DNA of 20,427 bases. It comes from Bacillota bacterium. Lineage in GTDB: Bacteria; Bacillota; Clostridia; Oscillospirales; Ruminococcaceae. The position numbers and the translations under genes are program-made. Below are positions 6,693 through 15,700 of the stretch, piece by piece. How positions within the stretch are numbered: position 1 is the first letter of the stretch; each line of letters begins with the position of its first letter. Under the pieces are notes generated by a model. It saw only the letters and a list, made by a program, of their open reading frames with translations, was not told the origin of the DNA and made no database searches. Location: assembly GCA_023429685.1 (NCBI GenBank), contig JAEZDF010000061.1:1-20427 (forward strand), written 5' to 3'.

Positions 6693-7604
6693 GTGTATAT
6701 CAATTCACTGGACGAAGGGCTAAAGCTCTTCAAAGCGCTGGGCTCAGAGATTCGCATAGAGATTGTAAAGCTTTTGCTCGGCGGTAAGCGGCTTAGCATG
6801 AATGAAATCGCGTCTGCACTTAGTATAACAAACGGCGCGTTAACAAGCCACATCAAGCAGCTGGAAGAGAGCGGGATTCTTGCCGTTGAAAGCAGACCGG
6901 GTGTGCACGGCAACCAAAAGCTTTGCTCGGTTAACCTCGATCGCGTTATCATCGAGTTTGCCTCGCGTGAGGAGTATAAAAACAGCTACGAAACCCAGCT
7001 TCGGGTCGGTCGATTCTCCGATTACAGCGTGTATCCCACCTGTGGAATCGCGACAAAGAATGCGCTGATCGGCGAGGTGGACGACCCCAGGTATTTTTCC
7101 CACACCGATCGGTACGAGGCGGATATCCTTTGGTTTACCAAGGGGTATGTGGAGTACATGATACCAAACCTTGTGCCCGCGTTTCATTCAATTAGCCAAA
7201 TTTCAATCTCAGCAGAGCTTAGCTCCGAAGCGCCGGGCGTCAACAACATCTGGCCTTCGGACATCCGCTTTTACCTAAACGGGGTCTTTCTGGGCACATG
7301 GACAAGCCCGGGGGATTTTGGCGATAAAAAGGGCGCGTTTACTCCAGATTGGTGGTATTCAAACTTTAACCAGTACGGTCTGCTCAAGCTGCTGGTGGTA
7401 AACCACAGCGGTACCTACATCGACGGGCTTCAGATATCCGATGTAACGATTGGGGATCTAAACATCGGCTCAATGGATCACATCAAATTCCGCCTAGCCG
7501 TAACCGACGACACCAAGCCTGCAGGAGGGCTGACGATATTCGGCGAGTCGTTTGGCAACTACAACCAGAATATGAACGTGCGCGTCAGCTACAGCGCGCA
7601 ATAA
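6693..7604 (+). CDS. ArsR-type winged-helix regulator with large C-terminal domain, 303 aa
   Basis: Residues about 8-81 form an ArsR-like winged helix: LFKALGSEIRIEIVKLLL, then SMNEIASALSITNGALTSHIKQLEESGIL (recognition helix) and a wing (GVHGNQKLCSVN). The remaining 220 residues are not part of a standard ArsR repressor (about 100 aa). They comprise a middle segment with PTCGIAT and a C-terminal, beta-rich segment (residues about 182-303: DIRFYLNGVFLGTW, GLQISDVTIGDLNIG, GLTIFGESFGNYNQN) that resembles a jelly-roll ligand-binding fold. The GTG at 6693 is preferred: GGGAGG at 6679-6684 is 8 bases upstream, and the promoter lies inside the longer open frame. Similar long ArsR-type regulators occur beside arabinofuranosidase genes in Clostridia and Paenibacillus (recalled, not searched). 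It lies between egsA and abfA, so control of arabinose-side-chain genes in response to a sugar is inferred. Confidence 0.85.
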   Translation: MYINSLDEGLKLFKALGSEIRIEIVKLLLGGKRLSMNEIASALSITNGALTSHIKQLEESGILAVESRPGVHGNQKLCSVNLDRVIIEFASREEYKNSYETQLRVGRFSDYSVYPTCGIATKNALIGEVDDPRYFSHTDRYEADILWFTKGYVEYMIPNLVPAFHSISQISISAELSSEAPGVNNIWPSDIRFYLNGVFLGTWTSPGDFGDKKGAFTPDWWYSNFNQYGLLKLLVVNHSGTYIDGLQISDVTIGDLNIGSMDHIKFRLAVTDDTKPAGGLTIFGESFGNYNQNMNVRVSYSAQ

Positions 7605-7614
7605 ACTCAATAAT

Positions 7615-7647
7615 ACATTGCCCTCACCAAAACGGTGAGGGCAATGT
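7615..7647 (+). terminator. Hairpin terminator of the regulator gene
   Basis: A perfect 14-bp stem, ACATTGCCCTCACC (7615-7628) with GGTGAGGGCAATGT (7634-7647), around AAAAC. The following T content is modest (GTTATATACTTATC), so termination may be completed at the next hairpin. Confidence 0.7.
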
Positions 7648-7679
7648 GTTATATACTTATCTTTGTTTAAGAAATGTAC

Positions 7680-7728
7680 AAAAAATCGAGCAAAAGCTTT
7701 GATATATGCGGTTTTGCGAAGATTTTTT
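7680..7728. terminator. Bidirectional terminator between regulator and abfA
   Basis: AAAAAATC (7680-7687) pairs with GATTTTTT (7721-7728), with an inner GCAAAA/TTTTGC stem. T runs are supplied on both strands by the stem ends. It lies between convergent stop codons at 7604 and 7755. Confidence 0.65.
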
Positions 7729-7754
7729 GTCGCCATTTCTAACGAAGATTAGTA

Positions 7755-9266
7755 TTATGCGCGTTTTAGGCGAATGACGTTCCACGATGCCTTGTGCAGA
7801 ACGGTTTTCAGTACACCGCCATCCAGTTCGCTGTCCTGTCTGGTGCTGGGTGCGACGTTTTGACCGGCTGCGGAGTTGGAAGCAGTCATCTCAAAGCCCT
7901 CCATGCAGATCCACTCAATCATCGACAAACCGCCAAAGGCGCGCAAGTCGGTTTCGAGCAGGATGTCCTCCGAGCAGCTGCGGTTCACGGCAAAGATGGT
8001 AATCTCCTCGGTCTCTGGGTTGTAAACGGGAATCGCCTCGATGTCGGTTACATCGCTGTGTCCCTTAGTGTCGTGCTTTGTTGTGTTTAAAATGGGCTGT
8101 AACGCGATACCACGTCCGTATACAGAGGCGTGTAAGAACGGGTAGTAGATAGTTTGCTTCCATGCCGTGCCGTTTGTCTCGGTCATAATCGGCGCGATAA
8201 CGTTCACAAGCTGGGCAAGGCACGCCATGCGAACGCGATTGCTGTACTTTAAGAAGGTAATCAAAACAAGTCCCACAACCAGCGCATCTTCGAAGGTATA
8301 GATGTCCTCCAATAGCGGTGGGGCAACCTGCCAGGGGCGGTTTTTCATGGTATCGGCATCTGCGTCGTTGGAATGGAACCACACATTCCACTCATCAAAG
8401 CTCAGGTTTAAGGTCTTTTTGCTTCTTTTTCTGGCTTTTACATAGTCGCAGGTGGAGATAACGGTGTGAAGAAAACGCTCCAAATCTTGCGTACAGGCAA
8501 AGAAGTCCTCGGTGTCGTTGTTTTTGTTGCCGAAGTATTGATGCAGCGAGATGTAATCCACATGCTCGTAGGTGTGCATCAATGTTTCCGCTTCCCATTC
8601 GGGGAAGGTCGGCATATCCACGCCGGAGCTTCCGCAGCTTACAAGCTCGATAGACGGGTCGATAAGCCGCATCGCCTTGGCGGTTTCCGCCGCTATTCTG
8701 CCGTACTCCTGCGCGGTTTTGTTGCCAACCTGCCAGGGACCATCCATCTCGTTGCCCAAACACCAGGTTTTAATGTTGTAGGGCAGCTTGTCGCCGTGGC
8801 TAATGCGCAGATCGCTGTAATAGCTGCCGGAGGGGTGGTTGCAGTACTCAAGCAGGTTGCAGGCGTCCGCGATTCCCCTTGTGCCGAGGTTAACCGCCAT
8901 CATTACCTGCGAATCCACCTTGCGTGTCCATTTGTAGAATTCGCTGATGCCAACGGCGTTGGGCTCAAGGCTTCTCCACGCAAGCTCCAGTCTCTTTTTT
9001 CTGGCTTCGAGGGGACCAACACTGTCTTCCCAATAAAAGTTCGACACAAAATTGCCGCCGGGGTAACGGATAATAGGTACCCTTAAATCCTTTACTAGCG
9101 CCATCGTATCGGTGCGAAACCCGTCTTTGTCCGCGCTGGGGTGACCGGGCTGGTAGATGCCATCGTATACCGCGCGACCGAGGTGTTCAATAAACGAACC
9201 GTACAGCCGATCGTCAATCTCGGCAATGGAAAGTGCGGGGTCTACCGTCATTTTTGATGTTTTCAT
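7755..9266 (-). CDS. abfA: GH51 intracellular alpha-L-arabinofuranosidase, about 503 aa
   Basis: This retaining glycosidase releases L-arabinose from arabinan and arabinoxylan oligosaccharides. Counting from the Met at 9269, the acid/base is Glu174 in CLGNEMDGPWQ and the nucleophile is Glu293 in LSFDEWNVW. These match Geobacillus AbfA Glu175 and Glu294 almost exactly. A (beta/alpha)8 barrel spans about residues 20-380 and a C-terminal beta-sandwich follows. The length is that of a typical bacterial GH51 (about 500). There is no signal peptide, so it acts in the cytoplasm. Two adjacent ATGs occur (9269 and 9266); AGGGAG at 9273-9278 is only 3 bases from the first but 6 from the second, so 9266 is preferred, with a one-residue difference. 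A good promoter and two inverted repeats lie upstream. It probably works with the GH43 enzyme and is a likely target of the neighbouring regulator. Confidence 0.96.
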   Translation of the reverse strand: MKTSKMTVDPALSIAEIDDRLYGSFIEHLGRAVYDGIYQPGHPSADKDGFRTDTMALVKDLRVPIIRYPGGNFVSNFYWEDSVGPLEARKKRLELAWRSLEPNAVGISEFYKWTRKVDSQVMMAVNLGTRGIADACNLLEYCNHPSGSYYSDLRISHGDKLPYNIKTWCLGNEMDGPWQVGNKTAQEYGRIAAETAKAMRLIDPSIELVSCGSSGVDMPTFPEWEAETLMHTYEHVDYISLHQYFGNKNNDTEDFFACTQDLERFLHTVISTCDYVKARKRSKKTLNLSFDEWNVWFHSNDADADTMKNRPWQVAPPLLEDIYTFEDALVVGLVLITFLKYSNRVRMACLAQLVNVIAPIMTETNGTAWKQTIYYPFLHASVYGRGIALQPILNTTKHDTKGHSDVTDIEAIPVYNPETEEITIFAVNRSCSEDILLETDLRAFGGLSMIEWICMEGFEMTASNSAAGQNVAPSTRQDSELDGGVLKTVLHKASWNVIRLKRA

Positions 9267-9318
9267 CATGGTCTCCCTATTAGTTTAGGTTTATGTAAAA
9301 TAATTTATCCTTTGCTAA

Positions 9319-9348
9319 ATTGTAGTCCATCCATATAGTAAAAGTCAA
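9319..9348 (-). promoter_or_regulatory. Promoter of abfA
   Basis: On the minus strand TTGACT (9348-9343), an 18-base spacer and TACAAT (9324-9319). The leader to the start codon is about 45 bases. Confidence 0.7.
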
Positions 9349-9362
9349 GGTTTGTATGCGAT

Positions 9363-9380
9363 TTTGTTAAAAATAACAAA
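9363..9380. promoter_or_regulatory. Operator-like inverted repeat 1 upstream of abfA
   Basis: TTTGTTA, four A residues and TAACAAA form a perfect 7-bp inverted repeat. It lies 14 bases upstream of the abfA -35, where an activator or repressor could bind. The intergenic stretch 9270-9583 has no gene; it holds this site, the second repeat and two divergent promoters. Confidence 0.45.
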
Positions 9381-9408
9381 GTGCGACAAAAGACTTTGGT
9401 TTAATCTA

Positions 9409-9427
9409 GTAACGTGAAAAACGTTAC
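9409..9427. promoter_or_regulatory. Operator-like inverted repeat 2 upstream of abfA
   Basis: GTAACGT, GAAAA and ACGTTAC form a perfect 7-bp inverted repeat. The minus strand reads TGTAACGTTTTTCA, which resembles a CcpA cre site lacking one base. Its centre is about 46 bases from that of repeat 1, between four and five helical turns. Confidence 0.45.
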
Positions 9428-9523
9428 ACAATGTTTATAAAAACGGTACAATACTGCACCAAAACTTCTACGTTGGGTTTTTGCAGGAAAATGACGCAAA
9501 ATATACACGGGCAGTATATTGTG

Positions 9524-9532
9524 TGATATAAT
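9524..9532 (+). promoter_or_regulatory. Extended -10 promoter of the Na/Pi symporter gene
   Basis: TGA followed by a perfect TATAAT (9527-9532). The -35 region (TACACG, 9504-9509) is weak, consistent with an extended -10 promoter. The start codon is 51 bases downstream. Confidence 0.6.
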
Positions 9533-9583
9533 AATCATAATTGTGAAATAATCAAAACAAGCGTTTTATTAGAGGAGAGTGTT

Positions 9584-11359
9584 ATGGGAATCTCTAACTT
9601 GCTGCAACTAATCGGTGGACTGGCTTTGTTTTTATTCGGCATGAACACAATGGGTACAGGGTTAGAAAAAACATCGGGAGGAAAGCTGGAAAAACTGCTA
9701 GAGCGGTTAACGTCCAACCCGATTAAGGCGGTGCTTCTTGGTGCTGCTGTCACAGGTGTTATTCAGTCGTCCTCCGCAACTACCGTCATGGTTGTGGGGT
9801 TTGTAAACTCCGGCATCATGAAGCTAAGTCAAGCGGTTGGCGTAATAATGGGCGCAAACATCGGAACAACCGTAACATCGTGGATTTTAAGCCTATCGGG
9901 TATACAGAGCGACAATTTTTTTGTCAGCCTATTAAAACCCGATTCTTTTTCGCCAATCTTTGCGCTTTTAGGTGTAGTGCTTCTCTTATTTTTTCAAAGC
10001 GAGCGCAATAAAAACATAGGATCCATATTTATTGGATTTGGCGTGTTGATGTTTGGTATGGATACTATGAGTGCCGCGGTAAAGCCCCTTGCAAACACAC
10101 CGGAATTTGTAGACATACTCACCATGTTTGCAAACCCGGTTCTAGGTCTGATTGTTGGTGCGCTTTTTACGGCGGTAATCCAAAGCTCCTCCGCCTCGGT
10201 GGGTGTTTTGCAGGCGCTTTGCATGACCGGCACAATTAGTGTCGGGGTGGCACTGCCTATCATCATGGGACAGAACATCGGCACATGCATTACTGCGATA
10301 TTATCCTCTATTGGAGCCAATAAAAACGCCAAAAGGGCGGCGCTTATTCATCTGTACTTTAACTTAATTGGAACCGTACTCTTTATGGCGGGTTTTTACA
10401 GTTTGAATGCCCTGATGAACTTTGGGTTCTTGAATGACATACTAAACCCCGCAGGGGTTGCCGTTATACACACCATCTTTAACATCTCGTGCACGGTTGT
10501 CTTGCTGCCGTTCGCCAAGCTGCTCGAAAAGCTGGCATATCTGTCCCTGCCGGAAAAGAACCTGGAAATGCAGGCGGAGAACGCAGATGACTTTCAGCTG
10601 CTCGATGTGCGTTTCTTGGATAAGACCTCCTTTGCCACCGAGCAGTGCAGGAACGTCACTTCAAAGATGGCAAGGCTAACCAAAGAGTCGATGTACAAGG
10701 CGCTGGGGTTGCTTGAGAAGTATGACGGGGACATCGCCGCAGAGGTTCTTGCCTTGGAGGACAAGGTTGATAAGTTTGAGGACGAGCTAAGCACCTATCT
10801 TGTAAAACTGAGCAGCAAAAACCTGTCCGAGAAGGACTCCCGCACGATTTCCATCCTGTTGCATTGCATCGGAGATTTTGAACGCATATCAGACCATTCG
10901 GTTAACGTAATGCAAGCGGCAAAAGAAATGCACGATAAGAAACTATCCTTTTCAAAAGAAGCCCAAACCGAGATTCGTATCTTTGTAGAGGCGGTAAAAG
11001 AGATTATAGCCATCACCTTTGAGGCGTTTGAAACCGAGAATACGGAGCTTGCGCAAACCGTAGAGCCACTTGAAGAGGTTATAGACAACCTAAACGAGAG
11101 CCTAAAGAAGCGTCACATTAAGCGGCTGCGCACAGGCACCTGTACCATTGAGCTTGGATTTGTGCTGTCTGACATCATAAACACCTTTGAGCGCATTTCA
11201 GACCATTGCTCCAATGTCGCGCTTTGGGTTTTGCACTCCAAAGAGGTCGGTTTTGACACTCACGGTTATGTGGAGCGCATGCGCAGAGGCGACAACGAGT
11301 TTTTCGAAACGAAGTATCTGCAATTTAAGGGCAGGTATGTTTTGCCAAAGAACAGTTGA
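9584..11359 (+). CDS. Na+/phosphate symporter with C-terminal PhoU-like domain, 591 aa
   Basis: This membrane protein is expected to carry inorganic phosphate with sodium. Two inverted transport repeats each carry the diagnostic QSSS: VIQSSSATTV (Gln61-Ser64) and VIQSSSASVG (Gln200-Ser203), followed by GANIGTTVTSW and GQNIGTCITA respectively. About eight hydrophobic segments fill residues 1-325. Residues 345-560 are a helical PhoU-like tail with two copies of the FERISDHS/FERISDHC signature (IGDFERISDHSVNV and INTFERISDHCSNV), which bind metal in PhoU proteins. The length and the fusion match the common bacterial NptA/YjbB-type subfamily. GAGGAG at 9572-9577 lies 6 bases before the ATG. No recognisable Pho box was seen. 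It is monocistronic: a promoter precedes it and a terminator follows. It is divergent from abfA, which is probably coincidental. Confidence 0.94.
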   Translation: MGISNLLQLIGGLALFLFGMNTMGTGLEKTSGGKLEKLLERLTSNPIKAVLLGAAVTGVIQSSSATTVMVVGFVNSGIMKLSQAVGVIMGANIGTTVTSWILSLSGIQSDNFFVSLLKPDSFSPIFALLGVVLLLFFQSERNKNIGSIFIGFGVLMFGMDTMSAAVKPLANTPEFVDILTMFANPVLGLIVGALFTAVIQSSSASVGVLQALCMTGTISVGVALPIIMGQNIGTCITAILSSIGANKNAKRAALIHLYFNLIGTVLFMAGFYSLNALMNFGFLNDILNPAGVAVIHTIFNISCTVVLLPFAKLLEKLAYLSLPEKNLEMQAENADDFQLLDVRFLDKTSFATEQCRNVTSKMARLTKESMYKALGLLEKYDGDIAAEVLALEDKVDKFEDELSTYLVKLSSKNLSEKDSRTISILLHCIGDFERISDHSVNVMQAAKEMHDKKLSFSKEAQTEIRIFVEAVKEIIAITFEAFETENTELAQTVEPLEEVIDNLNESLKKRHIKRLRTGTCTIELGFVLSDIINTFERISDHCSNVALWVLHSKEVGFDTHGYVERMRRGDNEFFETKYLQFKGRYVLPKNS

Positions 11360-11412
11360 TCCGCTGGGTTAACTACAACATTCGCTCGGCTGTGTCGTTA
11401 ACAATTTAATAT

Positions 11413-11462
11413 TAGCCCCTCGAATTATGGTTGTATTGTACCATGTTTCGGGGGCTATTTTT
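11413..11462 (+). terminator. Rho-independent terminator of the symporter gene
   Basis: TAGCCCCTCGAA pairs with TTCGGGGGCTA (one bulged base), with an inner ATGGT/ACCAT stem, followed by TTTTT. On the minus strand the same hairpin lacks a T run, so it is a weaker terminator for mutY. Confidence 0.85.
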
Positions 11463-11477
11463 ATGGTTCACTGTGTT

Positions 11478-12527
11478 CTAGTCAAGGGTTGGAAATAGAT
11501 ACGCGGCAAACGCGGTTGGAATCGTGTACTCGCTTTCAAGCTGCTGCCTTGAAATAAACAAAAGAGACCCGTTCTGTGCACAATCGTTTACCCGCACAAG
11601 ATACCCTATCATATGCCACTCGATGTGGGTAAAGATATGCTTTGCAGCCGGCAAAGGCAAAACGGAAACGGGGGTAAGCCCCATTTCTTGAACAGCCTGC
11701 GAACATTGCGTCTGTGTCAGGGTGCCCGCAAGGTTTGGCAGCTCCCACAATCCTGCCAGCAGACCATGTTCGGCGCGTTTTCTTACCGCAAGGCGGTTGT
11801 CGCAAACGATAACCAGCACCGTGCGGTCTTCCTTTACCCGCGCCTTTTTTGGCTTCTTTACGGGGATTTGTTCGGTCAACCCCTCCTGATATGCCCTGCA
11901 AACCGCGCTTAACGGGCAGATATCGCATCGCGGCGCGCCGTTTGGCAGGCAGACCGTCGCCCCCAGCTCCATCAGCGACTGGTTAAAATCGCCCACCCGT
12001 GTGTCGGGTAGGATATCGGTAATCTGGCGGGTGATCTCGCGCTTTACGCCTACACTTGTAATGTCGCCGCTGTTTGCGGTTAAACGGCTGATGACTCGAA
12101 GCACATTGCCATCCACAGCGGGCACCCGCACCCCAAACGCGATGGATGCCACCGCCCCTGCGGAGTATGCCCCCAGCCCGGGCAGGGAGCAGAGTGTTTT
12201 AAAGTCATTCGGAATCACGCCGCCGTATGTCGTCTGTATCATCCGCGCCGCCTTTTGTAGGTTTTTGGCGCGACTGTAGTAGCCAAGCCCTTCCCACAGC
12301 TTAAGCAACATGGCTTCCTCCGCGTTTGCAAGAGCCTGCACGTCGGGCAGCGTTTTTAAAAACCGCTCAAAATACGGAATGACCGCCTCAACGCGCGTCT
12401 GCTGTAGCATAATCTCAGACACCCATACGCGGTAGGGCGTGGGCACGCTGCGCCACGGCAGAACGCGGGCATTTTCGTCGTACCAGTTAAGCAGCAAAGA
12501 AACGATAGGTTGAAGCTGTGATTCCAT
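11478..12527 (-). CDS. mutY: Adenine DNA glycosylase MutY, 349 aa
   Basis: MutY removes adenine mispaired with 8-oxoguanine or guanine and starts base-excision repair. Visible elements are the catalytic Glu38 in SEIMLQQTRVEAV, the helix-hairpin-helix SLPGLGAYSAGAV (residues 114-126) and the catalytic Asp139 in AVDGNVLRVISR. The [4Fe-4S] cysteines are Cys193, Cys201, Cys204 and Cys210; their C-x7-C-x2-C-x5-C spacing has one more residue than the C-x6-C of E. coli, a pattern I recall as common in Clostridia. The C-terminal third (from about residue 230) is the NUDIX-like 8-oxoguanine recognition domain (RKRAEHGLLAGLWELPNL; FTHIEWHMIGYLV). The length is normal for the family (about 350). The ribosome site is weak (GGATGG, 7 bases upstream). 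It stands alone, divergent from the large glucan synthase gene. Confidence 0.96.
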   Translation of the reverse strand: MESQLQPIVSLLLNWYDENARVLPWRSVPTPYRVWVSEIMLQQTRVEAVIPYFERFLKTLPDVQALANAEEAMLLKLWEGLGYYSRAKNLQKAARMIQTTYGGVIPNDFKTLCSLPGLGAYSAGAVASIAFGVRVPAVDGNVLRVISRLTANSGDITSVGVKREITRQITDILPDTRVGDFNQSLMELGATVCLPNGAPRCDICPLSAVCRAYQEGLTEQIPVKKPKKARVKEDRTVLVIVCDNRLAVRKRAEHGLLAGLWELPNLAGTLTQTQCSQAVQEMGLTPVSVLPLPAAKHIFTHIEWHMIGYLVRVNDCAQNGSLLFISRQQLESEYTIPTAFAAYLFPTLD

Positions 12528-12576
12528 CTAAATACCATCCAAATAAAAAATAATAAGGTGTGGTCAATCCAAAGCT

Positions 12577-12603
12577 AGTATAACACAATTGTTAGGCAAA
12601 CAA
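12577..12603 (-). promoter_or_regulatory. Probable promoter of mutY
   Basis: On the minus strand TG-T-TATACT (-10 at 12582-12577) makes an extended -10. A TTGTTT lies at 12603-12598, but the 15-base spacer is short. The start codon is 49 bases downstream. Confidence 0.5.
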
Positions 12604-12615
12604 AAACAGTCTGTG

Positions 12616-12650
12616 GTTTACACAGTATGCCCTGCAAGCCTTGTGTAAAC
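12616..12650. promoter_or_regulatory. Inverted repeat upstream of the glucan synthase gene
   Basis: GTTTACACA (12616-12624) and TGTGTAAAC (12642-12650) form a perfect 9-bp inverted repeat with 17 bases between the arms. It is 62 bases before the GTG start of the glucan synthase. It could be a two-site operator or a leader hairpin. No clear promoter was found for the downstream gene. Confidence 0.45.
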
Positions 12651-12712
12651 ATGAATTTTTCGGCAAAGCTTCGTCAACAATATGCGTATTGCAAGACGAA
12701 GGAGCGGATGCC

Positions 12713-15700
12713 GTGAAGACAGGATATTCAAACAACCCGATAGACAGGGCAAGGATTCCGCAAAAGCCGTATATGAAAAAACCGATTGCGCTGCGCACGA
12801 TGGCGGCTCAGGAGATAAAAACTCTGTGGTCATTGTACCGCGAGGTTAGCAGAGAAAAAACTCGCTCAGGTGTGCGGCAGTGGCTGTACGATAATTATTA
12901 CACCCTTCAGGCGGAGGGAAGATCGGTGGTGCGCTCCCTTCGGCACGAAAACCCGTTGCCGTGCATGGAAAGCAGCTCGGTACCCGTGGTGTATCATCTG
13001 GTCAGTTCTGTTTTTGTCGCAAAGCGCACCGAGCTGACTGGTGAGAGCCTAGAGCAGTTTTTGTGCGAGATACAGAGGGATACCCCCCTTGCGGTGGCGG
13101 AGCTGTGCTTTGTGCCCACCGCGCTTCGATGTGCATACATTTCGGTATGCCGCAAGGCGTGCGAACAGGACGCAACCGACAAGGATGCCGAGGACCTGTT
13201 TGCATACGGCATCTGTTCGCTGCGTGCCATCGGGGACCTGTGCTTTGAGGATATCTTTAACAACTGCAGCGCGGTAGAGCGGGTTTTGCAGCAAGACCCG
13301 TCGGGCGACTACCCGAATATGGATGAGGAGAGCAAAAATTTATACCGTTTTAAGATATCCCGTATTGCCGTGGCGAATGACATCTCCGAGTTGCAGGCGG
13401 CAAAAAATATGCTTGCGTATGTGCAAAACGGGCAAACCCCGCGAGAACGACACATCGGTCATCCCATCTTTTTGGTGGACGATCTACATCAAAAGGCACA
13501 GGCAAAGGGGCGTTGTGCTCTAATGCTTACCGCCGTAATACCGCTTATTCTTAGCGTGACCATCGGTCTGTTTTTGCAAAGCATCTGGCCGGCGCTGCTG
13601 TTGTACCTGCCTCTTTGGGAAATAGTGCGCCCGCTTATCGAGCAGTTTGCGATGCGCGGCGTACCCGCTACGGTCATACCGCGCATCGCACTGGAGCGCG
13701 ACCTGCCAAGCGGCGCAGACACGCTCGTTACCGTATCCACCCTGATGCCCCGCCCTGAGGATGCCCCCGCGCTCGAAAAGCACCTTGAGAATCTGTTTAT
13801 CACAAATGGGGGTGAGGGCGTCGGATTTATGGTGCTAGCCGACTTTAAAGAAGACAAGGAAGCGACCAACCCAAAGGATATGGCAATGCTCACCGCCGCA
13901 CAGGGGGTTGTTACGCGCCTAAACGCCCGCTTTGGGGACTGCTTTTACCTGCTCGTGCGCAAGCGCAGCTATAATAAGTCAAGCAAGCGGTTCGGCGGGT
14001 GGGAGCGAAAACGCGGCGCTATCACGCAGCTCGTGCGCTTTATTCGGGGGCAGAGCATCCCCGTAAAGCTGTTTTGCGGCAATATGGATGCGTTGCGCCG
14101 CACCCGTTACATCCTTGCGCTGGACGCCGATACGGGGCTTTTGCTCGGCTCAGTCGCCCAGCTGGTGGGCGCTGCCATCCATCCCCTCAACCGCGCGGAG
14201 GTGTCCAGAGAGACGGGCGTCGTCACGCGCGGCTACGGCATCTTTCTTCCGCGTATTAGCGTAAGCCTTGCGTCCGCGTATAAAACGGGTTTTAGCAAGG
14301 TGATGGCGGGGTGCGGCGGCATTACGGCGTATGGCGCCGTCTGCCCAAACCTGTATCAGGATCTGTTCGGTAGTGCTGTTTTTTCGGGTAAGGGTTTAAT
14401 TGACGTGCGCGCCTTTTTTGAGGTGATGGATCAGCGCTTTGACGAGGGCGTCATCCTTTCGCACGATATCTTAGAGGGTGAGTACCTGCGCACCGCGTAT
14501 GTGTCGGATGTGGAGCTGACCGAAAGCTTTCCGCAAAACGCGGCAAGCTTCTTTTCCCGCCAGCATCGGTGGATTCGCGGCGACGTGCAGAACGCGCCGT
14601 TTGTTTTTAGGAGCGTTGCGCGCGGTGGGGTTAAGGAACGCAACGTTCTTAGCGGCGTTTCGCGCTACAAATTGTTTGATAATATTCGTCGAGCGCTTAC
14701 CCCTGTGGCAGCCTACCTGTGCATAGCGGTCGCCTTTTTTGCCGATACGCCGCTAAGCTACTCGCTTGCTCTGGGGGGCTTTTTTACCATGACGGCACCA
14801 CAGCTGTTATCGGCGGTGGCGGCGATATTCTCCAGCCGCGGCTTTGCGCTCTCGCGGGAGTACTACTCCAAGGTGCTACCCGCTGCACTCGAGAGTGTGT
14901 CGCAGGCATTTTTTTCGTTTGTGTTTTTACCAAAGCATGCCTTTATGGCGGCGGACGCGGTCATCCGTTCGCTCTACCGCATGACCGTATCTCACGAAAA
15001 GCTGCTGGAGTGGACAACTGCGGCGGATGCGGAGCGCGGTGGCAAGCGGTTTTTCTCCCAGCTGAAGGGGCTACTACCCGGCGTTGTTTCGGGCATTGTG
15101 CTTTTGCTTTCTCCTGTGAGTATACTAAGGCTGTTTGGCATCCTATTTTTAGTCTCGCCCCTTGTGGCGTTCTCTTCCTCCAAAGAGACGGGCAGCCAGG
15201 GAGGAACGATTGACGCACAAACGCAGGATTTGCTCACCGCCTACGCCGCGATGATGTGGCGATACTACGAAAAGACCTGTATAGCACGCGAAAACTACCT
15301 GCCGCCCGATAATGTGCAGGAGGCGCCCACCTATGTGGTGGCGCACCGCACGTCTCCCACCAACATCGGTCTGATGCTGCTGTGCACCCTTGCCGCGCGT
15401 GATTTTCATTTTATCACCACCGAGGAGATGACGCTGCGCATCCAGCGAAGCCTTACCACCATTCTGCGTATGGAGCGGTACCAGGGTAACCTGTATAACT
15501 GGTACGATACCCGCACCCTTGCGCTATTGCAGCCCGCGTTTGTATCGTCGGTAGATAGCGCAAACTTTTTGTGCTGCCTTGTCGCACTGCGCGAGGGCAT
15601 TAAGGAGTATATCACCGACCAAGCAAAGCTAGCAAAAATCACCCAGCAGATTAGCACGCTGATTAACGAAGCAGACCTTACGATGTTTTACAACAAGCGC

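Noticed and set aside
8466..9086. A 206-codon open frame on the plus strand inside abfA
   Set aside because: It lies opposite the catalytic core of a clear GH51 enzyme; composition is that of an antisense shadow.
9438..9451. Possible cre site (CcpA) centred on ACGGT
   Set aside because: Two of the fixed consensus positions are wrong and it is not placed near either promoter core.
11369..11404. Two GTTAAC hexamers after the symporter gene as a possible recombination or terminator repeat
   Set aside because: Each is a simple self-complementary hexamer 24 bases from the other; the strong hairpin with TTTTT just downstream is the evident terminator.
12641..12712. In-frame extension of the glucan synthase from a TTG start
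   Set aside because: There is no ribosome site before it and it overlaps the inverted repeat; AAGGAG is correctly placed for the GTG at 12713.
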